The translations under genes and the position numbers were made by a program. From Anthoceros angustus (Eukaryota > Streptophyta > Anthocerotopsida > Anthocerotales > Anthocerotaceae), in assembly GCA_010909165.1 (NCBI GenBank), contig MU008164.1:1426001-1490000 (forward strand): a stretch of 64,000 nucleotides of DNA, read 5' to 3'. Shown piece after piece: positions 11,793 to 23,039 of this stretch; position 1 is the stretch's first letter, and the number at the start of each line of letters is the position of its first letter. A model generated the notes under the pieces. It was not told the origin of the DNA. It ran no database searches and saw nothing but the letters and a program-made list of their open reading frames with translations.

Positions 11793-12360
11793 AAACTATG
11801 AAAACATATGAAGAAATAAATCATGTAATAGGTGGAGAGATAAACACTCTTGATTTCTTCCAAGACATTATCATATTTTCAACACAAAAGGATATGGAAC
11901 ATATATATATTGCTATGTACCTATGGTACATTAAAGATGAACTAAGAAAGGGAGCTTATTGTGAGGAGGATGCAAAAATACTTATGTTTAACCTAATGGA
12001 GGCAATCAACTTTTGCCACAAGCATAATGTTATGCACCGCGATTTGAAATCGGCTATTATATTAGTACTAAGTTGTCTCAAAATTAAACTACGAGACTTT
12101 GGTTTGTCTATTCCATGTTTCCAAAACAAATGAATTATTGTATGGGGAGCTGCAAGAACCCCATTTCTCATGGCTATGAAGGTATTGGACTCGATGATGA
12201 TGTAAATACAAGCGATTACTTCAAAAGGCGATATTTGGAGTGTGGAGTTAATCGTATGAAGTTTTAACGGAAAACGTCCTTACACGTCATGGGTTCAACA
12301 TCGAAAAGAGTGGAGAACTCAATTGGACCTAGATGGGTGGCCCAACATCTTAAACGGTAA
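11793..12360 (+). pseudogene. Protein kinase domain fragment, plus arm (unit B)
   Basis: This copy is better preserved than unit A. One frame from 11753 to 12133 contains the hinge, the long alpha-E region, the catalytic loop H-R-D-L-K and the R-D-F-G-L-S magnesium-binding motif. The frame stops at 12131-12133, just after DFG. The C-lobe (D-I-W-S region near 12230) continues in other frames. The N-lobe glycine loop and VAIK lysine are missing, so an active kinase is unlikely. Confidence 0.75.
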
Positions 12361-12649
12361 AAAATGTACTACACTCAATGTTACATTAAGAAGACTCATG
12401 TGACAAGTTCTAAACCATTCTTGGTATCTTCTATGTAGAATATAGTAGTTTATTATATAATAAATTATTTCTAAAGTAAAAATAATTTTTGATCCGATTG
12501 ATGATCGAGTTTTTACACAAGAAAATAATTTTTTCTATAATGAAAAATAAAACTACTATGTTGTATAGAAGATAAAAATAGGACCAAGAATAGTTTAGAA
12601 CTTGTTCTCTATCTAACTCACTCTAAATGTAACATAGAGTGCGATGATA

Positions 12650-13100
12650 TTTTATTTCATTTGAGATGTTGGGCCACTCATGAATGTCTATTTGAATTCT
12701 CCACTATCCATTTTCAATGTCAAACTCATAGCCTATGTAGGGACGTTTTCTGGTCAAAACTTCATATAGAATGACTCTTGCGCTCCAAATATCAGTTCAT
12801 AACTTGTGTTTACATCATCTTGAGTCCCCTACCTCTTTAGCCATGTAACATTAGGTTCCAACTCCCTATACAATAATTCATGTTCATTTTGGAAACAGAA
12901 CAAACAAACCAAAGTCTGCTAGTTTAATTTTGAGAGGGCTAAGTAATAATATAACAGCCAGATTCAAATCGCGATGTATAACATTATGCCTATAATTTTG
13001 ATTGCCTCCACTACGTTAAACATAAGTAATTTTGTATCCTCCTCACAATGAGCTCCTCCTTTCTTAGTTCATCCTTAAGTGTTCCATAGGTTATAGCTCC
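12650..13100 (-). pseudogene. Inverted copy of the kinase fragment (unit B)
   Basis: It is the reverse complement of about 11910-12360 and forms the second arm of the unit B palindrome. It is frame-broken on the minus strand. Confidence 0.7.
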
Positions 13101-13739
13101 ATCACTCTATATATATATATATAATTTTACAGGCATATATTTTTTGTATATTTATCATAGTATTCATAGACTTTGGAAAAGCCATCTTCTTACATTTTCC
13201 CCACATGTATTTTCTTAAAACATTAAGCACTTCCATTTCAATTGTGGACTCCATAATTGTAAGGATAGATAGATAGATAGGAGGATTTATTTGGGTTGAG
13301 GTCCTGGCCTTTGAGTAATTAACGTGTCCTTCGAGGATACCTGTAAGGAATAAGAATAAAGAATGCATTAACACACACAATATAGATGGATACACCTGTC
13401 CCTTTATGAGTGAGGACATCATCTTCATTTAACAAAATTTAACAACCCTAGATAACATGATTATAAAAGTTATATGAAAGAATCTTGGATAACTTGATTT
13501 TATTTAAAGTTGTGGACTCTAGGAGGCTTTATTTGATTAGGTCTTGCCCTTTGGGTAATTAACGTGCCCTTGAGGGATACATGTTGAACAAGTACAGAAA
13601 ATTTGTTACACACACACCGGAATATAGATGCTTAGACCCATCCTCTATAATGGAGAACATCATTTAATTTAAACAAACCTTAAAACCTTAGCCCTTTAAA
13701 ACTTCCCTTTGCATGAGTTTCAAAAATATTAACCGTAAA

Positions 13740-13990
13740 AAGAATAGCCCCTGCACCCCTTTTATACACCTTGGTGAGAAATTACCATTTCAAAGATGTG
13801 CTCCCTGTTTTCTCTGGACCCTTTCAAACACTTTGGAATTGCCATGTACTCTAGGTGAGAAACTACCACTTCAAGTGAGAAACTACCATTTTAGCACTCC
13901 CTACTCCGCATGTGAACCCCTTTAACACTCATGATAGAAACTACCATTTCACCGCCACGTCGCACCTTTTAATCATATTAGAAAATACCA
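13740..13990. repeat. Degenerate minisatellite (unit B)
   Basis: It is the counterpart of 4140-4400, with imperfect GAGAAACTACCA-type blocks. It is non-coding. Confidence 0.62.
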
Positions 13991-14179
13991 TTCCATATAT
14001 AGCAAATTTCCATGGAAATATCCCCATGGCCATAATGCTGCAAGTAAGCTTGTAAGGCCATGTCATCACGAGGACAACCTCGGGACATCCATTTTGGATT
14101 TATTTTCTTTTCCATTTTCCCTTCAAGACATTATCATAGATGTGAGACTAGTGTATGTCGAGATTCTATGTCGCTTTTG

Positions 14180-14720
14180 TTTTCCAGTTCTGAAAACCAT
14201 GGATGCAACCACCGGATAGTTGTCAAACACATTTTCCGGTACTTGAAAGGCATAGTTTTTATAGGTCTATGTTACAAACGGACTAGTACCTCACTCACCT
14301 TACATGGTTTCTTGACCGACTAGGCCTCAACATTGCCTCGCAAAGCTTGTTATTTGAACTGAGTTGCAAGAAGCGGACCAGCATTTCCCTCTCGATCGAG
14401 GCCGAGTATCAATCCTTAATCGATGTTTCCAAGAAAGTGGAGTGGAAAAGGTTTTTCCTCAAGGTTATTAAAGAAGAGCAATCCTCAACTACTATATTAT
14501 CGTGACAACGTTCGGTCCGCTTTGGCCTTAGTGGCTCACCTCCGGTTCCATGCTAGGATGAAGCACATTGAAATCTGACATCATTATGTTAGAGATGTAG
14601 TTATCAAGTTGACCTATGTGTACATCGATGCAAACACGCACACATCTTAATTTACAAAATCACGCCCAAGCATATTTACACACATGTTGAAGGTCTTGAC
14701 CTGCTAGACTATGCTGCCTA
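14180..14720 (+). pseudogene. Ty1/copia polyprotein remnant (unit B)
   Basis: It is collinear with 4590-5130. V-K-H-I-F-R-Y-L-K-G appears near 14225-14255, E-Y-Q-S-L-I-D-V near 14405-14430, and the A-R-M-K-H-I-E-I block near 14550-14575. It is interrupted by stops and frame changes. Confidence 0.77.
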
Positions 14721-16391
14721 CTTCAAAGTAAAGGGCAAATCAATATACCAATAAGCTTCAAGGTGAGAACTAATATATAAGGCCTAGCCTATCTAGGTGT
14801 GGAGCATGGTATGTGCTTGTATGCTAGTACCTAGAGTGCCTAGTGCATATAAGCCATATTGTGTGGGAGTGTTGTGTTCCTCCCATGAATAAAGGCATAA
14901 CGCTTTTTCTAATACATTTTGTGGAATACACATCTGCTCCAAAGGAGGCGACATTAGCTTCAAAGGAGATGGCATCTCCACTAAGAACGTTATCTTGTGA
15001 GGCATTGACAAAAGGTGTGGGATCGGACTCAGTGTTCGTGAACAAATTGTGGCCCGTTTACGCCTACACAATTGTCGCCAATTGGGCAAGGACAACAAGT
15101 GAGCAACGCGTTAACGTTCGTGCAATTTGGGTAGGAGATTTAGCTCATGCCAATTGGGCCTCTAGCGGTGATTGTGGCCGCAAGCTACCGTTGGTGTGCG
15201 TAATCGTAATCTAATGCATCTTGATTATTGTCAATGATAAAATGATTGTCAATGGTAAATGATTTTCAATGGCTATCAATTATATACATATAATAAACTT
15301 GAAACTTGTATGATGTCCGAAACACATGTGGTAGAGGTGTCTTAGACTTTGCGAGATAGGGACAAAATTGTACATTCAATATCGATAATTTTGCTTCTTA
15401 ATTAATCATTGTAAGAACAATGACAATTGGAGAACAATGAGATTGTCGGTACTAATATTTAACTACTATAAGGCCACGTGGTTGCCCATGCCTTCGCAAT
15501 TTCAATCTTCTTTGATAACAATAGATGGCGCTTAGTACCACGACAAAGAACCCAACCACAATTGTCATGAGGAGAAATGACATGCTACATTGTGAGAGCA
15601 TGAATAAGGCAATAAGCCTCCCATGATCACAAAATCTCAGCTAACATTAGCACCACATGCGCAGACTTTGGAAGCGTGTAGCCTTTGAGTTCTTCCTCCA
15701 AACAACAAGATGATCAACGCTAATGCAAGAAGCACTGCGCAAATCTCAGAGCGATGAACACCCACGAAACTTGAATGAATCATCCAAATTTCGCTGTGCA
15801 ATAGGAACAACCAAATGAAGCCAATGGAGAACATTAGAACAAATGGGGACCAATATCCCTTGCTCTTCCAGCTCAATGTCTTCAACACCAATGGCTTGAA
15901 CACTACTCATAGTTTCATGGTCATTCCCACCATCCATGTATTTGATCTACTCCAACATGTGAGTGGTCCATATTCTCATCAATGTGTTCCTCTGGATCCA
16001 CAGAGAGAAGCAAACAATATGCACCGCCAACTTCATATTCATGCGTAGGAAACTCACGGGACCCCTTTGTCCCGGCGAATATTCATTTCCGCCGTCGTGG
16101 ATTTGAAATCTACTATTACTTGTAAATCACTCATGATTAAATTTCCGGAATCCACGATATATCTGATTTGCACGCTTGTTTCATGTTCACCTAGTGCCCC
16201 TTAGGATATGTGCCCACATGCGGTAGGAGCTAAGCGTGTAAACGCATACAAAAGAAATCGGAGGAACAAGGGACTTGACTACATGTACACAATATGTGGT
16301 CTATGCCGTCATATATAGACTTCTAGAGGCCTAATCTCTCGATAACCAAATAAATTCGTTAAAAAATATTAATATAGATTAAATAATTAAT

Positions 16392-19033
16392 TGATATCGA
16401 ACTAGAAATTACCACCAATCTAAATCTATTCATTGTAACATATACATACAGCCCAACTTTGACCCTAACCCTAGCCTTGATCCACATATGTCCACTTTGC
16501 TGATTGCAACCTCCATAAATGAGAAACCTCACTAACATCTCTCTAGTGTGCTCCCTTTTCTTCCTATGCCATAACTGTCATGTATGTTCATACGCTAGTT
16601 GTTAGGGGATGGGATTCCCGTGCTTTGGGAAATGTGTCATATTGTTTTGTTTGGATCTTTAGTCTTGCCCTTTTTGCTATATAAAAAATCGAAGACTAGA
16701 TGAGACCTTACGACGATTTTTGAGGATGATCTATGGGATGATTCTATTCATTAAAAAGGTATTGTGACAAACAAATGCATCATTTCCACAAACGCTTGAA
16801 GCTACAATTACAAGGATGTTTGTGGCTATTTTCAGTGGGTTTAATTTATCCTGATGGGTCCCTAGCCGTAAGGTAGGTCACTACCAAGTCAGACCTCCTC
16901 CACGCATGCATGTCCTCTGGAAAAACTTGTGATCAAACAAGCTTTAATCAAAAGTTTTAGAAGCTGTTTGCTCACACCGTGACTCGTGCATGGGGCCGAG
17001 CATCTTCTTTTAGTTAGTGATTACCTTTGATCAGGTTGTTGAGCAAACATTGTGCCAACATTTATACGTCCCTGTCTGATCACGTACATAAGAAACCAGC
17101 ACAATCAGAAGGGTCTACTAGCCATGTCAAAATGTTTTTGGAATGAGGAAATCGAGCTCAAAATTAACCAGAGGTGGGCCAAATGTCATGCTCACCGTCC
17201 ACGAAAATTGTCACGGGCAACTGCCTTCCTTCCTCTATACTCCTAGTCTACCACCGTTGCCCGGTATCCACCCTGGCCTCTGTCGGTGCCCCCGCCTCCA
17301 GAAACTCTGCAGTAGCCCATCCGCCTCCTCCCATGACCGCTCGCATCTTGATGCTTGCTAGGATATGCTGAGTATATACCATAACATTCGTTGATGGGAG
17401 GCCCGGCTACTGAGACGCCTTGGTGCAAAAGACTGAGGAATTGAATTCAAGCATGCCTTGGAATGTTCTGTAGTCGGGATTGTGAGGGGCTAGGAGGGCA
17501 GCGAACACAAGCTAGACCACAAACCACTGTGGTTTGTCGGCATCTTTGAGAATCTTGGTGCTTGAGGAGGCGTAGATCGTCTTGGTGATGGCCGCTTTTC
17601 TGTTTGTAAAAATTGTAGGGCGCAATAGGCCACCGGCACGGTGCAATCAAATGTGACTTCCCTGAATCGTTTCGAAAAAAATTCAATTCCTGTATAGTCC
17701 ACCGAATGACTTAGAATGAGTTCGTTCGTCGTCGTAGGGTTAATGAAGTCTCATTTCCTATGTCTGTTTTCTTGTTCCTCAAATGTTGGGAAACTTAATT
17801 TAAGTTGATGCGTTTTATTTTACGAGTTCAGAGAACTTGGCATGTCCAATGGACGGAGAATTTGAACAAATTGAAATTATTTATTCAAGAATTTGAACAA
17901 ATTCTTTACTTATAGGTTGGCTACACATAGAATCCTTGCGATCCGACCTTTTTTTTTTTTTTAAATCTAGTGGCCAGAATGCGAATGACATAATATATCA
18001 AGTTTCACCGGAAGCTAACCGACCTATTATTATTATTGATAGAACTAACCATAGCAAGCCATTGAAGATTCCATTGCTGCCAGGAACTCCAAGACCGTGG
18101 GTCCATTGAGTAAACATTGTGGTATGTGTTTGATAGATGATACCAAGACTTAGCTTGAAGATCGGTTTCCTTTGCAAGTATTTGTCAGTGGGCTGATTGC
18201 TCACATCACACGGTGACTATTGTGCTTGTTTGTGCGTGGTAACATCCCATGGGGCAGATGGTACTCAACAAGAACATACACACATTCTTTAAGAAGAATC
18301 ATGACTCAACAGTTTGTTTTCTCTTGTGCAGTAATTGTGCTAGGCATCTATTAAACACTAGTATAGCATATATGATCTGGGAATTGTTATATTGTTGCAT
18401 CAAATTCCAAGTTAGGGATGCTCATCGCCCTATGTAAAGGTCTCTCCTCTCCCAATAAGTTAGAGCTGATAAGTTATGTAAATGTCTACTTCTTTTAGAG
18501 GACAGTTATATTCGTAATCATGGGTATACTAATACATAGAGACAGTTTCCTCTGTGATCATGGGTGTACTAATGTGATCATGGGTGTACCAATACGTAAC
18601 ATTCTACTGCCAGATGATGTTGGGAGAACCGGATTTCTCTAGTGTATTTAGAGTTAGTTGTAGTGCATGACATAGTGTGCTCACTCCAGATTGTGCTCAC
18701 TACAACTACCTGATTCAATTTGGGTTCTTGGTAGCCACATGAATTGAATTGAAACTTCAAACAGACTGGAGATAGACTTGCCGAAACAGATTAGGAATCA
18801 CCACAACAAATGTCCCGCCTTGACAATGGAAGGAAATACTAGTCTCCTAGCTTATTCCACAACAATATTTTCTAAAGCATGATACAAGTGACACTGCCTC
18901 TGTCACATCTAAGCTCCCTCCCCTCTGAGGCTTGCTCTCATGAACACCTGCAGGTACAACCCCCGGCAAGTACACATCACAAGCACAAGAGCGTGTTGAA
19001 CTAAGTCTGTAGTGCTCCGTCACTCCAATAAAT
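16392..19033. other. Flank between array I and the gene island, no supported gene
   Basis: The frames here are short and overlapping on both strands and none shows a domain. I see a poly-T run near 17949-17962, a short TTA run near 18027, and two to three copies of a TGATCATGGGTGTACTAA-like 18-mer near 18515-18590. No palindrome or tRNA is evident. Confidence 0.5.
18515..18595. repeat. Short tandem repeat, ~18-40 bp
   Basis: Blocks reading ATCATGGGTGTACTAAT recur three times with variation (near 18516, 18557 and 18576). It is non-coding and looks like a local slippage repeat. Confidence 0.55.
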
Positions 19034-19223
19034 TTATGATTTCTGCTTTATCAAGGTGAAAAGCCCTTGACTGATACACGCAGGACCACCTACCTGGGCC
19101 GATTCATCTTTGTACACCAACAGGCACATTTGTCTGTTGGAGGGCATACTGACATGATTATCCACTCCTGAACTCCAAAGGGCGTCCAATGGAAGAAAAG
19201 CGTGGTCACCATGATACAAGAGT

Positions 19224-21750
19224 CTACTGGAAAAGCCCATTGGAAGGGGCGCTATATTCCTTGAAGCAGAACTCATCTTGCTTGTAGGAGGACGGCACCT
19301 TCCCTTCTGAATAGCAGCGGGAACATAAGTTGAAGTTTGCAGTAACCTCCTTGAATCTGGGGCCAACGATGGTGTATAAGCACACAGCACATGGTGTCCG
19401 ACGATGCCGGTCCTTGTCAGTTGCCTCAAGCCTGAGGAGAGTGGTGAGAATCCCAAATCCCCAGTCCGGGTCATCAAATACTTCTACAAACTCTGGGTAA
19501 GAAATATTAGCCTGTTCATCCTCCGATCGTACCTCCAGCAAGTCGCTTACCCCCTGAGATGGTAGGAAGACAGCACGCAACAGGCTGATGTAGCTCTTCA
19601 AGTCCCTCTTGGGTATTTCCCCGGGCAAAGTCTTTGGAGTTCGCCACAAAAGAGCCTCAAAAACAGCCCGCTTCCTGTTGTCTGCTGAACCTGCACACAT
19701 GGGCGCAAGGATAGCGAAAAAGAAACCCAGGTCGACCCGTTCTAACCGACTTCTATCCAGTATTCCCAATACTCGCTCATTGATGACCTTAACCGCGCCC
19801 TGGAAAGCGTCTGCATTGAGAGTAAAGAGTACCTGCTGCCTGAGGACTCTTTCAAGGTCAGATTTCCGAATCATTTTCTCCTCATAGGAGGTTGCAGGTG
19901 CCAGAGGTAAATTGCCATCGCTGATGACACTCCTCAGGACAGATACATCACAGAGATGCAAACGTGCCTGCTTCTGAATTGAACGAATCTCGAGAGCAGT
20001 TGCGAGGGTGACTCTCTCTGTCGTTTTATCTCTGTTAGCAACAAGGAACTTGGAAGGCTCTACAACCGCAAAGGACTCAGTAAGCTGATTGGGAGATTGA
20101 CTCCCAGGCGTGTCCTGGCTGACATGGCCGAAAATAGACGTGAAGCCCTTGGGTTTCTTCTTGGCATGCTTCTGCCTCTGCAGTTCATCATAAAGTTCCA
20201 ACCTGTTGGTCATCTTGAAAGCCTCTTTCAAAGCTCTCATTGCATCTTCCTCCTCCCCGTTTCCCAGCAGTGCAACAGCCCTATTCAACTGTGCCTGCCA
20301 GTGCCTGGGGTTGATGGCCAGTACCTTGGCATACATGTTTGCTGCAGGGCCGTACTCGCCAGTTTCCCTGAAAAGCCCACCGAGGTTGTAAAGGGCCTCT
20401 ATGTGATCCGGTTGTTGATCGATGGCGATTTTAAACTCCTCCACAGCTTTGTTATCCTCCTTCAGCGCATGCAGCACCGAGCCCAAATCACAGTGAGCAT
20501 CAGCATAGTCATGCTTGATGTACACAGCATTTTCTAGCGCATTCTGGGCAGCTCTATACTCTCCCACCCCCAGCAAGGCACTACCCAAGTGCTTCAAAGC
20601 CCTGCAGTGCTTGGGGTTCAGTATCGCAGCTTCCCTGTACTGCTCACATGCGCTCAACAGCATGCCTTCTGCCTCGAGGGCAATTCCCAGATTCACACGG
20701 ACCTACAAGACAGCACAAGAGTCCCTTTCATGAAACCAGCTCGACAACCAAAACTACACGATTCACTGCCTAACTAAATGATATCAGACTCCAAGAAGTG
20801 CAGGAAGGGCATGAAGATCTCCAAATCACCTGAGGGAGAAGAAGGGACGACTCCTGCCCGTTAGCCTGCCCAGCATCCAGAGCCTTCTGATACTCCACCC
20901 TCGCCTCCGGATATCTGCCCAGCGCATAAAGCGCATTTCCCGCCCGGAAATGCGGCCTCAAGTCGGCAGGCTTCAGATCGATGGCCTTCTGGAAGCTGAT
21001 GAGAGCCTCCAGGAAGATCTTGTGATCGTACAGCACCCTTCCAATGGCCATGTGGGAGTCGAATGCCTCCTCCGGAGGACGACCAGTTTCTGCCCTCCTC
21101 CGCAAATTCCCCAATTCAGTCTTGAAGGGAACGTAGCCAGGGTTCTGCTCCACACTCCTGGGCCCTTGCTCCTGAGCTGCTGCAGCACCACCAGAAGAGC
21201 CCAGATTCCCCGAGTCCCCCACCTTCTTGGACCCCGCCCTCTCCAGCCTCTTGAGCATGATGTCCAAGTCCTGAATCAGCACCCAGGTCTCCTCGAACGC
21301 AATCCCGTTGTTGGGCGACGTGGCCCAGGCCCCCACTTCCGGCCTCTTCCGCATGGACGAGGCCACCTCCGGGCGCTCGTCCATGATGGAGTAGGCGGGC
21401 TGCTCCCGAGCTCCTCCATCGTCCTCCAGCTGCAGCCCCAGAGCCACGAAATCCCTGTCCACGTCCCCGGCCCCATCGTCGTAGGTCCTCACCAGCCCCT
21501 CGTACGACAGCCCCTTCTCCCCCTCGATGAACTCCCCGTACGTCCTGAAAACCTCGTCAAGAATGGCGTTGATCTGCTCCTCGCTGAACTTCACCCGCGG
21601 ATTCACAGCGATCACCAGATCCGCCATCTCCTGCCGGTTGAGCCGGCTGTCCCCGTTCCCGTCGAATTTCTTGAAGATCTTCTCCACCTTCCGGTTCCTG
21701 ATGCCGGCCGAGGCCGAGACGCTCGCCCCGCGCCCCCCATTCTTGCTCAT
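19224..21750 (-). CDS. EF-hand and TPR protein with C-terminal Cys cluster
   Basis: Two exons, 21750-20830 and 20702-19224, joined in phase 0 across a GT-AG intron, give about 799 residues. That is close to the plant calcium-binding TPR family (Arabidopsis At1g05150 type, about 800). Residues 30-41 form a canonical EF-hand loop (D30, N32, D34, E41). TPR helices begin near residue 230 and run through the first ~170 residues of exon 2, with the A-x-x-x-G-x-A spacing of repeats. A C-terminal cluster has C-x2-C followed by a second C-x2-C, suggesting a zinc-binding turn. The start at 21750 is the first ATG of the frame and gives a hydrophilic cytosolic N-terminus. The family's molecular role is poorly known. 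The likely 3' UTR lies below 19224. Confidence 0.9.
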
Positions 21751-23039
21751 TGTCGTCCTCCAGGCTCGATCGTCCGATCAAACAGGCCAGCCAGCCAGCC
21801 GGCTGGATGTCAGAGCGAGCGGGAAATCGGATGCAGCCCGCAATGGCGGATTATCCTCAAACCCACTTCAGGCAGTGCTCCCCCGGCCGGCATGGTCACG
21901 ACCGCCCACCGCCCACCACCTCAAAATGCAGCCCCGGAATTGGGCAGGGGACGCCAGGACGGAGCAGCTGCGGGGCGTGCAGGACAAGAAGCCGTGACTA
22001 TGGGGCCAGCAAAGCCAGACACTGCCCAGGTCGGGGGATAGAGAGAAGAACAGGACTTGCCGTTCTGTCTGTACGCAAGATTAAACACAACACCCACCAT
22101 TAGCACAACCTGCTCCCACTCTGCTACCACAGTGCGCTACATCCACAAAATCAAGACAGGCAGCAGGCGTGCGCAAGCAAGAGATGATGACGAGATGCTC
22201 TTGCTCTTGCCTTTGCTTTGCAGTCCTGTGCTCTCTAATAAGCAGCACACAAAGAAATCGTGGAGAAATATCGAGGAACGTGGAGGCCGTCATCGGAGAG
22301 GAAGACTTACTATTAAACCAGGCTGGGCAGGCAGCAACCGGGACACACGGCGCACAGGCGAGGGCGAGCAGGAGGAGGAACATGCCGTTTTTCTATTATC
22401 TCACCGAGCCAACGGAATTCCTGAGAGGAGTCAGTTGTCAGCCTGGCACCCGTTTGAATAATGGTGTCTAGCCTGCCAGCTTCACAGCCAGCGCGGCTCC
22501 TGCCCCGCTCGTGGGTCTTGAATGCGTCCCATCTTTGTACTGTACAGGCACCAAAGCAACTCTTCCTTGTCCAGCTAGGACAGGATTTTCACCGTGTCGG
22601 GCTCTTTTGGAGCTGCACTGTATGTGTACAAAAGACACGACCATCACAATGACCTGTCCCGCCGGAAATTTGAACCTAGAAAGGGCAGACCTTTTTCCCT
22701 TTCCCGCCAGCCTCTGCTGACACAAGCAGGGCAGGATGCAGGCAGGGCAGCTTTACAGATGACAGGATGCCTTTTCCCTAACTTTCCACAGAGATGCCAA
22801 CGTACATGCATGGTTGTGGCAGTGGCTGTTTTGCGATGGGGTTGTCTGTGTGTGCCAATCAAAGTCTGATCAGCTGATGGGGACTCGGGAGCTACCTTCG
22901 AGACTTGTCTCAGTATTCGTGTCCAGAAAAGGTTTATCCTGGAGACACACAAGGGGAAATCATCTGTTAGGTTGTCACAGCGAGGATCACTGTCATGAGA
23001 GCTGTTTTCAGAACAGGACAGATCGCCAGCTGTGGTTTA
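21751..23039. other. Intergenic: 5' flank of the TPR gene and 3' side of the LRR gene
   Basis: GC-moderate sequence with many short chance frames on both strands. I found no domain and no plausible continuation of the neighbouring LRR gene. The likely TPR gene promoter and 5' UTR lie in about 21751-22400. Confidence 0.45.

Larger units (their letters stand above)
11490..13500. repeat. ~2 kb kinase-bearing palindrome (unit B)
   Basis: This is the equivalent of 1870-3880. The centre is near 12505, because the catalytic-loop region near 12040 pairs with its reverse complement near 12970. The AT-rich central segments pair as in unit A. Confidence 0.82.
9640..16391 (+). repeat. Composite macro-repeat, full unit B
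   Basis: This second full copy is collinear with unit A. It starts at the common AT-rich motif and ends at 16391, where similarity stops and single-copy flank begins. This gives the right boundary of the array. Many short indels separate it from unit A, with comparatively few substitutions. Confidence 0.85.

Noticed and set aside
11753-12133. Functional kinase gene in unit B
   Set aside because: The frame contains HRD and DFG but lacks the glycine-rich loop and VAIK lysine, stops soon after DFG, and has an inverted copy beside it. It is a captured fragment.
17940-18204. Possible retroelement or tRNA-primer site near the poly-T tract
   Set aside because: There are no LTR ends, no polypurine tract pairing and no coding frame, only a homopolymer and a short TTA run.
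20950-22041. 363-residue plus frame
   Set aside because: It is antisense to the first exon of the EF-hand/TPR gene. Its Pro/His/Leu composition is what GC-rich antisense codons give.
22081-22383. Leu/Ala/Cys-rich minus frame that looks like a signal peptide
   Set aside because: It lies in the TPR gene upstream region with no continuation and no conserved block. It is probably chance in GC-rich sequence.
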